64,000 nt of DNA from Szabonella sp046295215 (GTDB taxonomy: Bacteria > Pseudomonadota > Alphaproteobacteria > Rhodobacterales > Rhodobacteraceae), in the NCBI GenBank assembly GCA_046295215.1, contig JBKBNP010000025.1, forward strand, positions 1 to 64,000. Direction: 5' to 3'. Below are positions 1-8,192 of this stretch, in pieces. The notes under the pieces were generated by a model. It was given only the letters and a program-made list of their open reading frames with translations, ran no database searches and was not told where the DNA came from. The position numbers and the translations under genes were made by a program. How positions within the stretch are numbered: position 1 is the stretch's first letter; each line of letters begins with the position of its first letter.

Positions 1-158
1 TGTCCGCGCATGGCTTGACGCTGCATCATCTTTGCACCTGGTGGGATGTGCTGACAGAGGCGCGCGCCAGCGGGGCCTTCGATGCCTTGACCCTGCGCGA
101 AGTGGAGGCCTTCCTCACCGCGCCCCGCGCCTGGCAGGAGGCGCGAAAGCCGGGTTGA
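1..158 (+). CDS. pyrE: Orotate phosphoribosyltransferase, C-terminal fragment
   Basis: The window opens inside a gene read in the third frame; about 51 codons remain before TGA at 156-158. The visible tail contains HHLCTWWDVL followed by a helix ending REVEAFLTAPRAW. From memory this matches the C-terminal extension of alphaproteobacterial PyrE, which makes orotidine 5'-phosphate from orotate and PRPP in pyrimidine synthesis. The catalytic PRPP motif lies outside the window, so the name rests on the tail and on the neighbour: pyrE next to dnaB is a familiar rhodobacterial arrangement. The 224 bp to dnaB suggest separate transcription. Confidence 0.65.
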   Translation, partial: SAHGLTLHHLCTWWDVLTEARASGAFDALTLREVEAFLTAPRAWQEARKPG

Positions 159-211
159 GGCCCGGCTGACGCAAGGTCAATTCCGGCATATTTCTGGGGA
201 TAAGCCGCGAT

Positions 212-244
212 TCGTGCAGCAGATTGCGCAGGATTGCTGCACGA
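212..244. promoter_or_regulatory. Inverted repeat upstream of dnaB
   Basis: A perfect 10-bp inverted repeat (TCGTGCAGCA, 13-nt spacer, TGCTGCACGA) lies between pyrE and dnaB. No T-run follows, so it is not an obvious intrinsic terminator; it could be a processing hairpin for pyrE mRNA or an operator for dnaB. Downstream, TTGTCCACA at 306-314 differs at one position from the DnaA-box consensus TTATCCACA. Confidence 0.4.
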
Positions 245-382
245 CACCACAAAATATGGTAGACCTACCGGAAAGCACCGCAAGCGGGGCGCCGCGCAAA
301 CAGGCTTGTCCACAGACTTGTCAGCCGCTTGCGTGAATCTCCCGGAACGGGCATCCAGTGACTTTCGCGCAGTGAGGCAAAG

Positions 383-1882
383 ATGACCGAAATCACCCCC
401 TTTCGCCCTACACCTGCCGTCGCACCGGCGCGCAGCGACGATGCGCTGGAGGCATTGCCCCACAATATCGAGGCCGAACAGCAGCTTCTGGGCGCGATCC
501 TGACCAATAACGACGTATACGACCGGATCTCCAGTCTCGTGAAGGCGGATCATTTCTATGATCCGGTCCATTCGCGCATCTTCGAGATCGCCGCCGCGCG
601 GATCCAGAAGAATGCGCTGGCCTCGCCGGTCACGCTCAAGGCCTTTCTGGAGGATGACCCGGGGCTGAAGGAACTGGGGGGGCCAGCCTATCTCGCACGG
701 TTGGCCGGGGCGGCGATTTCCGCCTTTGCGGCACGCGACTACGGGCAGATGATCTATGATCTTGCCGTGCGCCGGGAACTGATCGCGCTCGGCCGCGACA
801 TTTCCGCCAAGGCCGCGAAGGTGAATGTCGAGAGCGAGCCCAAGGAGCAGATCGTCGAGGCCGAACAGCGGCTTTACAAACTCGGCGAGCAGGGCGTGGC
901 GGAGCGCGGCTTCCAGTCCTTCCTGAAGGCCGTGACCGATGCCGTCAACGTCGCCAATGCCGCCTATCAGCGCGACGGCGGGCTGGCGGGGATTTCCACC
1001 GGGCTGACGGATCTGGACCGCAAGCTCGGCGGGCTGCACCCCTCGGACCTCCTGATCCTCGCCGGGCGTCCCTCGATGGGCAAGACCTCGCTGGCCACCA
1101 ATATCGCCTTCAACATCGCCAAGGCCTATCGGCGCGGCCGGTTGCCCGACGGGTCGGAAGGCGCGGTCGAGGGCGGGGTTGTCGGGTTCTATTCACTGGA
1201 GATGAGCGCGGAACAACTGGCGGCACGGATCCTGTCGGAAGCCTCGGAAGTGCCTTCGGAACAGATCCGGCGCGGCGACATGACGGAAACCGAGTTCCGC
1301 CGCTTTGTCGATGCCGCAAAAAGCCTTGAGGCCTGCCCGCTTTACATCGACGACACGCCTGCCCTGCCGATTTCCCAGGTCGCCGCACGCGCGCGCAGGC
1401 TCAAGCGCACGCATGGACTCGACGTGCTGATGGTGGATTACCTCCAGTTGCTGAAGGGAACATCCAAGGAAAACCGCGTGCAGGAAGTGTCGGAGATCAC
1501 CCAGGGGCTGAAGGCCATCGCGAAGGAGTTGAACATCCCGGTGATCGCACTCTCGCAATTGTCACGCCAGGTGGAAAACCGGGAGGACAAGCGCCCGCAA
1601 CTGAGCGACCTGCGGGAATCGGGTTCCATCGAGCAGGACGCCGATGTGGTGATGTTCGTCTACCGGGACGAATACTACAAGGAACGCGAAAAACCGGGCG
1701 ATCACGAGTTGGAAAAGATGGCCGCCTGGCAGTCGGTCATGGAACAGGTCCATGGCAAGGCCGAGGTCATCATCGGCAAGCAGCGCCACGGCCCCATCGG
1801 CTCGGTCGAACTCAGTTTCGAGGGCCGGTTCACCCGTTTTGGCAACCTTGCAAAACCCTGGCAGGACGGCGAGCGCTTCTGA
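383..1882 (+). CDS. dnaB: Replicative DNA helicase DnaB
   Basis: 499 aa, full length for the family. DnaB is the hexameric helicase that unwinds DNA 5' to 3' at the replication fork and recruits primase. The N-terminal DnaB domain starts near residue 25 (LPHNIEAEQQLLGAIL). The RecA-like ATPase follows, with Walker A GRPSMGKTS near 228-236 and Walker B with the DnaB signature DVLMVDYLQLL near 346-356. QLSRQVENR and the LSDLRESGSIEQDAD block are also typical. An insertion of about 15 residues (YRRGRLPDGSEGAVEGG) follows Walker A, common in alphaproteobacteria. A purine-rich GAGGCAAAG precedes ATG. It converges on the glycosyltransferase gene across a palindromic repeat. No intein is seen. Confidence 0.97.
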   Translation: MTEITPFRPTPAVAPARSDDALEALPHNIEAEQQLLGAILTNNDVYDRISSLVKADHFYDPVHSRIFEIAAARIQKNALASPVTLKAFLEDDPGLKELGGPAYLARLAGAAISAFAARDYGQMIYDLAVRRELIALGRDISAKAAKVNVESEPKEQIVEAEQRLYKLGEQGVAERGFQSFLKAVTDAVNVANAAYQRDGGLAGISTGLTDLDRKLGGLHPSDLLILAGRPSMGKTSLATNIAFNIAKAYRRGRLPDGSEGAVEGGVVGFYSLEMSAEQLAARILSEASEVPSEQIRRGDMTETEFRRFVDAAKSLEACPLYIDDTPALPISQVAARARRLKRTHGLDVLMVDYLQLLKGTSKENRVQEVSEITQGLKAIAKELNIPVIALSQLSRQVENREDKRPQLSDLRESGSIEQDADVVMFVYRDEYYKEREKPGDHELEKMAAWQSVMEQVHGKAEVIIGKQRHGPIGSVELSFEGRFTRFGNLAKPWQDGERF

Positions 1883-1902
1883 CCCTCCTGCCCCCGTTGA
1901 CC

Positions 1903-1985
1903 CCGCGCGGGGGGGCTGTCTGCCCCCCATGGATTTGCGTGGCAAATCCTCCCCCCGAGGATATTTCCGGACAGAAAAAGGGGGC
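1903..1985. repeat. Modular palindromic intergenic repeat, copy A
   Basis: The copy contains GGGGGGCTGTCTGCCCCCC, then a hairpin GGATTTGC-gtg-GCAAATCC, then CCCCCGAGGATATTTCC and GGACAGAAAAAGGGG. It lies between the convergent 3' ends of dnaB and the glycosyltransferase, a position that fits a bidirectional terminator or RNA-stabilising element. Related copies are at 10001-10085, 49001-49056, 56598-56659, 59692-59770 and 63050-63128; a minimal form is at 17450-17472. Confidence 0.75.
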
Positions 1986-2001
1986 GGCGCGCTGGCCGGG
2001 A

Positions 2002-4362
2002 TCAGTGTTCCTGTTCGCCCTCGAAGGCCACGGTGAAGTGGAAATCCGGGGCCACGTCGCGCAGGTGCAGGTCGGGCGGGATCACGCCGGGGCCGGCGGC
2101 AAAGACCGCTGACCCGAAATGCGGCTGCATCCGGCAGAGCCGTTCCATCCGGTCGCCGGTCAGTTCGGTGTAGAAGCGTTCATAATTTTCGGTCGCGCGC
2201 AATTCGGCGATCTTTTCGCGGTGGCAGCGGACCGAATGGTCATGCGCCGCGCGGATGTCCGGGTCGGCCAGCAGGCGGTCATATTCGGCCCGCAGGCGCG
2301 GGATCATGCGCTGGATCGACCGGTCCTCCGCGATGTTGTGATTCATGCGGAACCAGTAGTTCAGGCCCTGGTCGCGATCGACATGGTTGACGCGGCCCCG
2401 GTCGCGTTTCACGAGAAAGCTTTCGGCGGAGCGCACGGCGTAGTGGTTGAGCTGCACCCAGTCATAGCCGTAAGTTTCCACGCTGGAGCGCCAGCCATTG
2501 CGGAACATCGTGCGCGGCATTGCCTTGCCAGACCCGTTGAGCCATTTCACCCGGTCCCAGAGATCGGGGATCAGCCCCTTGGGCCGGTGGACGCCCAGTT
2601 TCTTGTAGATGTCGATGTTGCGGAACAGCGTCTTGAAACCCCAGGCCTGATGCGGCTTGCGGATCACCTCGGGCGCGCAGCGGGTGAACTGATCGAGGAG
2701 GAAGCGGTCCTCGTAGCCATGCATGTCAGCATTTCCGAAGAGCCGCCAGGTGAGCGAGATCATGTTGGCCTCCCCCATCGCGGCATAGAGCGCGGCAAGC
2801 GTGCCATCGCCGATGCGGATGTTGATGAATTCATCCACATCCATGCAGATGCCCCAGCCACAGTCCTGCATCACGGGTTCGGATTCAGCGGCCTGGAGGG
2901 CGGCATGCTGCGGTTTCAGCCCGCTGTCGCGGAAGGGGTTTTCGCGGTGCTGCACGATGCCCTTGTGCTGCAAGAGGTCCAGCATCGTATCGGTGCCGTC
3001 GGTGCAGTCATTGGTATAGATCAGGAAATCATCCACCCCGATGGCGCGGTGATAGGCCAGCCATTCGAGGATGAAGGGGCCTTCGTTCTTCATCGTCGTC
3101 ACAATGGCGGTGCGTCCCCCGAGGACGGCGGATTTCGGGGCGGGTTTGGGTTTGGACACTGGCGGGCGGACGGGTTTGTGGGCAAAGGCCCGTTCGGACA
3201 AGGTCAGCAGGGCCTCGTTCTCCACCAGCGAGGTCTTGGGGGCAAGCTCGGAGGCAGCGCGCCCCGGCACCTTGATCGCCATGGCGCGGTAAAAGCCGAT
3301 GGCGGGGCCGGGCTCGGGCCGGGCATAGGCGATGCGCAGCATCCGCCAGGTGTTCACCAGCCCTGCCTTTTGCGGTGCCACCGCCCATCGGATCACCGGT
3401 TTTCCCATGTCGAAAGGGGCGCAGATATGGTCGGCCATGCGCGCCTCCGCGCCCGCCCGCACCCGCCAGGGATAGACCCTGCGCCCCGCCAGCCAGACCA
3501 CCCCGGAATTCGCCGCAGCGCACAGGTCGGGCGCGCACGGACCATCCCCCCGGGCGGCGAGATAGTCGCAAGGGTCCAGCGTCAGCACCGTGCGCGCCTC
3601 TGCCAGAAAGCGCCATTTCAGCGCCTCGTAGATCAACCCCTCGCCCAAGGGCGCGCGCCAGGGGTCGTTTGCGGGACTCTCCATCCGGTCCTTGCCGGGC
3701 GCATCTGGGGCGAGGATGGGGTGGTTTTCGGGGGGCATGCCGGGCTTGCCGACCGGGCCCGGGCAGTCAAGCAGCACAAGCCGGACATTCCCGCCCGCCC
3801 TCTGCGCGAGAAGGGCCGCCTCCAGTGCATCGGCAAATCCGGTGTCGGGCAGGCGGTTAACGAGGACAGCCCCGGTGATCCCGTGTTCCTCTGCGTGATA
3901 GGCGAGCCATTCGGCCACCTGAGGGGCACTTTCCTCCAACCGGAAGCCCAGCAGACAATCACGTCCGGCGAGGATCGGCAGTTCTGCCGTCCCGGGGGGC
4001 AGATCAAGCGTTCCCCCCTCCGCAAGCGCAATGCGCAGCGACGCGGAGGGCAGGTCGCCTGGTTCTGGCGCGGGCTCTGTCTGGAAGACGGCAAGGGTCG
4101 ACCCCGACACCTCGCGCAGATCAAGCGGCAGGGCGCATCCCGTCCCGCCATCGGGGGCGAAGCTGCGCGGATGGCTGCCATTGCCGAAGAACGCCAGAAC
4201 GCGATCCGGCGCGATACGCACACAATCGAGAAGCCGCCCGAGGCCGGGGGAAGAAAGATCCGACAACAGCAGGTTCCGCCGGATCACGGCCCCGCCCTGT
4301 GCCGGACCCCGGCGTCCGGTCTTTGCGCGTCCTGCCGCCGCCCTGCGCTGACCTGTCCCCAT
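2002..4362 (-). CDS. Glycosyltransferase family 2-like protein with duplicated GT-A region
   Basis: About 786 aa. The C-terminal half carries a Glyco_tranf_2_4-type domain from about residue 415: TTMKNEGPFILEWLAYHRAIG, FLIYTNDCTDGTD and the DXD-like metal/nucleotide-sugar motif CMDVDEF near 508. The N-terminal half contains EWLAYHAEEHGITGAVLVN, which resembles the start of the C-terminal domain without the DXD motif, suggesting an internal duplication with one inactive copy. No signal peptide or clear membrane segment is seen, so a cytoplasmic role in surface polysaccharide assembly is likely. The start is uncertain: ATG at 4362 follows GGGCAGGG; GTG at 4404 or later starts are possible. It is divergent from another glycosyltransferase gene. 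Acceptor and sugar are unknown. Confidence 0.72.
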   Translation of the reverse strand: MGTGQRRAAAGRAKTGRRGPAQGGAVIRRNLLLSDLSSPGLGRLLDCVRIAPDRVLAFFGNGSHPRSFAPDGGTGCALPLDLREVSGSTLAVFQTEPAPEPGDLPSASLRIALAEGGTLDLPPGTAELPILAGRDCLLGFRLEESAPQVAEWLAYHAEEHGITGAVLVNRLPDTGFADALEAALLAQRAGGNVRLVLLDCPGPVGKPGMPPENHPILAPDAPGKDRMESPANDPWRAPLGEGLIYEALKWRFLAEARTVLTLDPCDYLAARGDGPCAPDLCAAANSGVVWLAGRRVYPWRVRAGAEARMADHICAPFDMGKPVIRWAVAPQKAGLVNTWRMLRIAYARPEPGPAIGFYRAMAIKVPGRAASELAPKTSLVENEALLTLSERAFAHKPVRPPVSKPKPAPKSAVLGGRTAIVTTMKNEGPFILEWLAYHRAIGVDDFLIYTNDCTDGTDTMLDLLQHKGIVQHRENPFRDSGLKPQHAALQAAESEPVMQDCGWGICMDVDEFINIRIGDGTLAALYAAMGEANMISLTWRLFGNADMHGYEDRFLLDQFTRCAPEVIRKPHQAWGFKTLFRNIDIYKKLGVHRPKGLIPDLWDRVKWLNGSGKAMPRTMFRNGWRSSVETYGYDWVQLNHYAVRSAESFLVKRDRGRVNHVDRDQGLNYWFRMNHNIAEDRSIQRMIPRLRAEYDRLLADPDIRAAHDHSVRCHREKIAELRATENYERFYTELTGDRMERLCRMQPHFGSAVFAAGPGVIPPDLHLRDVAPDFHFTVAFEGEQEH

Positions 4363-4584
4363 GATCCCTGCCCGAACTGCCCCGCCGGGGCGGTCTGTCG
4401 CCACCCTCGATCCGTCCGTGCCATATCACATGGCGGCCACAGGGACCAAGGCAACTTGCCCACAATTTGCGATATCCATTGGCAAATGAAAAGGAATTGG
4501 ACAGATTGTCCGGATATTGTGGACAATGACGCCGACAAAAGGCGCGAGGTCGCCCGCAGCGCGACCGATGGGCAGGAGCAGCAG

Positions 4585-6861
4585 ATGGCACGCGCGCGCG
4601 AGGTAGGCACGCTCTGGATCGGCGGGGGGTTGAGCTGGCTCGAAAAGCTCTGCCTCAAGTCTTTTGTAGACCGGGGCCAGAAGATCACGCTGTTTTCCTA
4701 TGAGGACATTCCCAATGTGCCCGAGGGCGTGATCCGCCGCGACGGGCGCGAAATCTATGACACAGGCGATTTCATCAAATACGAAAAGAAGGACAGTTTC
4801 GCGCTGTTTGCCGATCTGTTCCGCATCCATATGCTGCGCGCCTGTCCGGGGATGATCTGGGTCGATACGGATGTCTATTGCCACCGGTCGATGACGTATG
4901 ACGACGATCATGTGTTGGGGTTCGAACTGCCCGGAACTGACCGGGTGAACAACGCGGTTCTGGGCCTTCCCGCCGACAGCGCGATCCTTTCGGACATGCT
5001 TGCCTTCATGGAGGATCGCCACGCCATTCCGCCTTTTCTGAAGAAATCACTGCGGGCGGAGTATCGTGCGGCGGCCGCGGCGGGCCAGCCTGTCCATGTC
5101 AGCCAGCAGCCTTGGGGTGTCTGGGGGCCGCTGATGATCACGCATTTCGTCGCGGCCCATGGCTTGCAGGCCAAGGTGCAGCCCATCGACGCTTTCTATC
5201 CGGTCATCTTTCCCGACCGCCTGAAATTCCTGCGCCGGTCGGCGGTGGTGGAAAAGATGCTCACGCCCGCGACGACGGCGCTGCATCTCTGGGCCTCCAA
5301 CAAGCGTGAACTTGGCCTGCGGCATGGCGGCCTGCCGCCCGAAGGCAGCTATCTGGCCGATCTTCTGGCCCGGCACGGTCTGCGGGCAGAGGATGCCCCG
5401 ATCACCGGGCGCGGCAAGCGCGTGTTTGACGCGGGTCTTGTGGCGGGCATCGACCTGGCCAAGGCCCCGGTCATGGCGGACATTGGTGGCAATGCGCAAT
5501 CGGTCGCACTGGCCGCCCATGGACGCTGGGCTTCGCAGATCGACCTGATCGACCTGGACCACAAGGGGCGCTGGCAGACGCAGCCCTCGGGCTGGGTCGC
5601 GCCCTACCGCGCGTTCCTGACCTCCCATGGCGTGCCCGAAAGCGCCATCCGGGTGGTGAACCGCACCGAGGATCTGCGGCCCGCACAGCTTGTCGCCAAT
5701 CTGTCAGGCTTTGGCGATGTGAACCGGCTTGGCCCGATGGGGGCGCTGGTCGGGCCGCTGATTGCGCCCGGAACGCGGTTGGTCACCGACATCCGCAAGG
5801 GGTCCGGCGGGTTCCCGTGGTTCCGCAAACAGGGGGAGATGCGCGTCCTGTCCACACGGTCGGACAACGGGGTGGAGATTTCCCGCACGCTTGTCACCTT
5901 TCAGGGAGAGGCCGGAACGGCACCGCAGTCCCCCCCGGAGAAGACCGGTCCAGCCACGGCGCCCGATGCCGACACCTCCCCCCCGCCCCCCGATGAAAGC
6001 GGCCAGACCTGGGGCGAGATCGCCGAGGGGCTTGCCAGCGGCGGCGGCTGGACGCGGGAAAGCGCCGAACATTCCTTCCTCTATATCCCGCGCGGCGACA
6101 CGCTGGTCGTGACCTTTGACAATCTCGACATCGCGATGACAAAGCGCGAGGATCGCCGCCCCTGGGGCTTCTCCTTCATCGAGAAACAGGGCTGGTCGAT
6201 GCTGGGGGTCATGGCGCATGGCTGGACATGGTATCGCGACCCCTGGGTGGTGGATCAGTTCGACGATCTGGCGGCCTCGGGGTTTTTCGCGGGCTTCCGG
6301 CGGGTGGTCTTTTACGGCGCTTCGATGGGGGGCTATGCCGCCTGCGCCTTTTCGGCGGCCTGTCCGGGGGCCTCGGTCGTGGCGATTTCGCCGCAATCGA
6401 CGCTGGACCGCAATCTGGTGCCGTTCGAGACCCGCTATCGCACCGCCTGGGGGCGCGATTTCACCGGGCATTACGGCGATGCCGCGCTGACCTCGGCGGC
6501 GGCAGCGCGGGTGACGATCCTTTATGACCCGTTCGAGCCGCTGGACGCGGGCCATGTCGAACGCTTCACCGCGCCGAATGTGCTGAAACTGCGCGCCTCG
6601 ATGCTGGGGCACCGGCTGGGGTCCAGCCTGCAGCAGATGGGCGTTCTGGCCCCCATCACGCTTGGCGCGCTCAACGGCACCCTGACCGAAGCCGAGTTCT
6701 ACCGCATCCTGCGGGCGCGCAAGACCTCCTCGCGCTATCAGAAGGAGTTGTTCCAGCGCGCCATCGCCAAAGGACATACCCAGCTTGCCCGCCGCATGGG
6801 GCGGTTCGTGCTGACACGCGGCAACAACCGCCATATCCGCAAGGAGCTTGCCGCACTCTGA
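4585..6861 (+). CDS. Multidomain glycosyltransferase fused to an alpha/beta-hydrolase-like domain
   Basis: 758 aa from ATG at 4585, preceded by GGCAGGAG at good spacing. The reading frame stays open far upstream, but that part is antisense to the divergent glycosyltransferase. Residues 1 to about 260 look like a DXD glycosyltransferase of the Gly_transf_sug/GT32 type: WIGGGLSWLEKLCLKSF at the start, then FADLFRIHML and WVDTDVYC. Residues about 285-435 (ADIGGNAQSVALAAHGRW, LIDLDHKGRW, LVTDIRKG) look Rossmann- or methyltransferase-like. A proline-rich linker follows. The C-terminal part from about 470 holds the nucleophile elbow FYGASMGGYAA near 576-586, as in alpha/beta hydrolases. It could both glycosylate and modify (for example acylate or deacylate) a surface polymer; this is inference. 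Confidence 0.68.
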   Translation: MARAREVGTLWIGGGLSWLEKLCLKSFVDRGQKITLFSYEDIPNVPEGVIRRDGREIYDTGDFIKYEKKDSFALFADLFRIHMLRACPGMIWVDTDVYCHRSMTYDDDHVLGFELPGTDRVNNAVLGLPADSAILSDMLAFMEDRHAIPPFLKKSLRAEYRAAAAAGQPVHVSQQPWGVWGPLMITHFVAAHGLQAKVQPIDAFYPVIFPDRLKFLRRSAVVEKMLTPATTALHLWASNKRELGLRHGGLPPEGSYLADLLARHGLRAEDAPITGRGKRVFDAGLVAGIDLAKAPVMADIGGNAQSVALAAHGRWASQIDLIDLDHKGRWQTQPSGWVAPYRAFLTSHGVPESAIRVVNRTEDLRPAQLVANLSGFGDVNRLGPMGALVGPLIAPGTRLVTDIRKGSGGFPWFRKQGEMRVLSTRSDNGVEISRTLVTFQGEAGTAPQSPPEKTGPATAPDADTSPPPPDESGQTWGEIAEGLASGGGWTRESAEHSFLYIPRGDTLVVTFDNLDIAMTKREDRRPWGFSFIEKQGWSMLGVMAHGWTWYRDPWVVDQFDDLAASGFFAGFRRVVFYGASMGGYAACAFSAACPGASVVAISPQSTLDRNLVPFETRYRTAWGRDFTGHYGDAALTSAAAARVTILYDPFEPLDAGHVERFTAPNVLKLRASMLGHRLGSSLQQMGVLAPITLGALNGTLTEAEFYRILRARKTSSRYQKELFQRAIAKGHTQLARRMGRFVLTRGNNRHIRKELAAL

Positions 6862-6876
6862 GGCAGGCAGCCCCGG

Positions 6877-7839
6877 TCAGCGCATGGTGACCACGACCTT
6901 GCCCGTCGCCTTGCGGTGACGCAGCAGGTCCAGCGCCTCCCCGGCCCGGTCAAGCGGGAGGATATGGCTCACATGCGGGGTCAACCGCCCCGCCTCATAC
7001 CATCGGGCCAGTTCCGACAGGCTGTCGCGCAGCACGCGGGGGGCGAATGTCCGGTATCCCCCCCAATAGAGCCCGATCACCGTCAGGTTCTTGACCAGCA
7101 GCAGGTTGGCCGGAATCTGCGGCACCTCACCCCCGGCAAAACCGATGGGGATCAGCCGGCCCTCGGGCCGCGTCGCGCGCAGCGCCTCCATGAAGGCGGG
7201 CCCGCCCACGGCATCATAGACCACATCGACGCCGCCCAAGGCCCTGAGCCTGTCGCGCAGGTCGGGGGCGTCGCTGTCGATCACATGATCCGCCCCGGCC
7301 TCCTGTGCCACCGCCAGCCGCGCCGTCCCGCGGGCCGAGGCGATCACCTCCGCCCCCATCAGCTTGCCGATCTCCACCGCTGTCAGCCCCACGCCCCCGG
7401 CAGCACCGAGAACCAGCAGCCGCTCCCCGGGCTGCAACCGCGCCCGATGCCCGAGCGCCAGATGGCTGGTGCCATAGGCGATCTGGAAGGCGGCCGCCGT
7501 CTCGAACGGCATCGCCTCCGGGATCGGCAGGCAGGCATCGGCGGGAAAGACCCCCGCCTCGGCCAGACCGCCCATCCCCGAATAGACCGCAACCCGCGCC
7601 CCGGGGGCGGGACTGCTGACCCCAGGCCCCTGCGCCTCCACCACCCCCGCAACCTCCATCCCCAGGGTGAAAGGCGGGGTCGGCCGTTCCTGATACCTGC
7701 CTTCGATCATCAGAAGGTCTGCAAAATTCAACCCGCAGGCATGGATGGCAAGCCGCACCTCCCCCGGTCCCGGATCCGGTTGCGGGCAATCCACCAGAGC
7801 GGGCGTCGCTCCGGCGGCGGCAATCTGAAACGCTCTCAT
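6877..7839 (-). CDS. NADPH:quinone oxidoreductase family protein (zinc-free MDR)
   Basis: 320 aa from ATG at 7839, which is preceded by AGGATGGG; the longer open frame upstream does not look coding. It has the GroES-like N-terminal domain (CGLNFADLLMIEGRYQ) of quinone oxidoreductases and an NADPH-binding Rossmann fold with GAAGGVGLTAVEIGK near 144-158. No catalytic or structural zinc cysteines are present, matching the QOR/zeta-crystallin branch. VIGLYWGGYRTFAP near the C-terminus is common in alphaproteobacterial members. Such enzymes reduce quinones or enones with NADPH in the cytosol; the true substrate is unknown. Its 3' end is 15 bp from the end of the convergent glycosyltransferase fusion. 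Confidence 0.85.
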   Translation of the reverse strand: MRAFQIAAAGATPALVDCPQPDPGPGEVRLAIHACGLNFADLLMIEGRYQERPTPPFTLGMEVAGVVEAQGPGVSSPAPGARVAVYSGMGGLAEAGVFPADACLPIPEAMPFETAAAFQIAYGTSHLALGHRARLQPGERLLVLGAAGGVGLTAVEIGKLMGAEVIASARGTARLAVAQEAGADHVIDSDAPDLRDRLRALGGVDVVYDAVGGPAFMEALRATRPEGRLIPIGFAGGEVPQIPANLLLVKNLTVIGLYWGGYRTFAPRVLRDSLSELARWYEAGRLTPHVSHILPLDRAGEALDLLRHRKATGKVVVTMR

Positions 7840-7893
7840 CGACCCATCCTGACAGTTGCAAGCTGAACCGACCATGCAGCAGCTCCGGTTTGG

Positions 7894-7918
7894 GTTGCAA
7901 GTCATTGCATATTGCAAC
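7894..7918. promoter_or_regulatory. Inverted repeat upstream of the quinone oxidoreductase
   Basis: GTTGCAA and TTGCAAC are separated by 11 nt in an AT-richer stretch 55 bp upstream of the quinone oxidoreductase start. The position suits an operator or promoter element for that gene. It is one of three palindromes in the 353-bp gap 7840-8192, which contains no recognisable gene. Confidence 0.35.
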
Positions 7919-7983
7919 AAATTCCTCCGCATCTTTTCATTATGCTTTGCATTTTGAAAAACACCTAATTCGCGAGTTCGAGG

Positions 7984-8003
7984 CGTGAAAGGCATCTTTC
8001 ACG
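7984..8003. promoter_or_regulatory. 20-bp palindrome CGTGAAAG-gcat-CTTTCACG
   Basis: Perfect 8-bp arms around a 4-nt spacer, in the non-coding gap between divergent genes. No T-run follows on either strand. It could be a dimeric-regulator operator or the stem of a short transcript. Confidence 0.35.
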
Positions 8004-8040
8004 AGTATGTCAGAGAAGGCCCTTCAGAACTGTACGAGCG

Positions 8041-8069
8041 TATAATTTGACCTGTCCAAATGGACAGGT
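8041..8069 (+). promoter_or_regulatory. TATAAT box followed by a perfect 20-bp palindrome
   Basis: TATAAT at 8041-8046 is a consensus -10 hexamer, rare in this GC-rich DNA. Directly after it, 8050-8069 reads ACCTGTCCAAATGGACAGGT, with perfect 9-bp arms and a 2-nt spacer, as in operators that block transcription at +1. No good -35 is seen. The XRE regulator starts about 125 bp downstream, so autoregulation with a long leader, or control of a small RNA, are both possible. Confidence 0.45.
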
Positions 8070-8192
8070 TTTGACGGCGCCCATGGAAATGAAACATGAA
8101 TTTGCGACGTTCGCCAACTTTGGCACGAAAATTGCTTCAATAGAGGCATGGGCAAATTGGTGCCCTGAAGGAAATGATCTGTGGAGTTTAAG

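Noticed and set aside
2119..4584. A 2.4-kb open frame in front of, and continuous with, the 4585 glycosyltransferase gene
   Set aside because: It is antisense to the divergent glycosyltransferase, has low-complexity H/G/R-rich composition and no motifs, while ATG 4585 has a good ribosome site and the first family-like residues. GC-rich coding DNA often leaves the opposite frame open.
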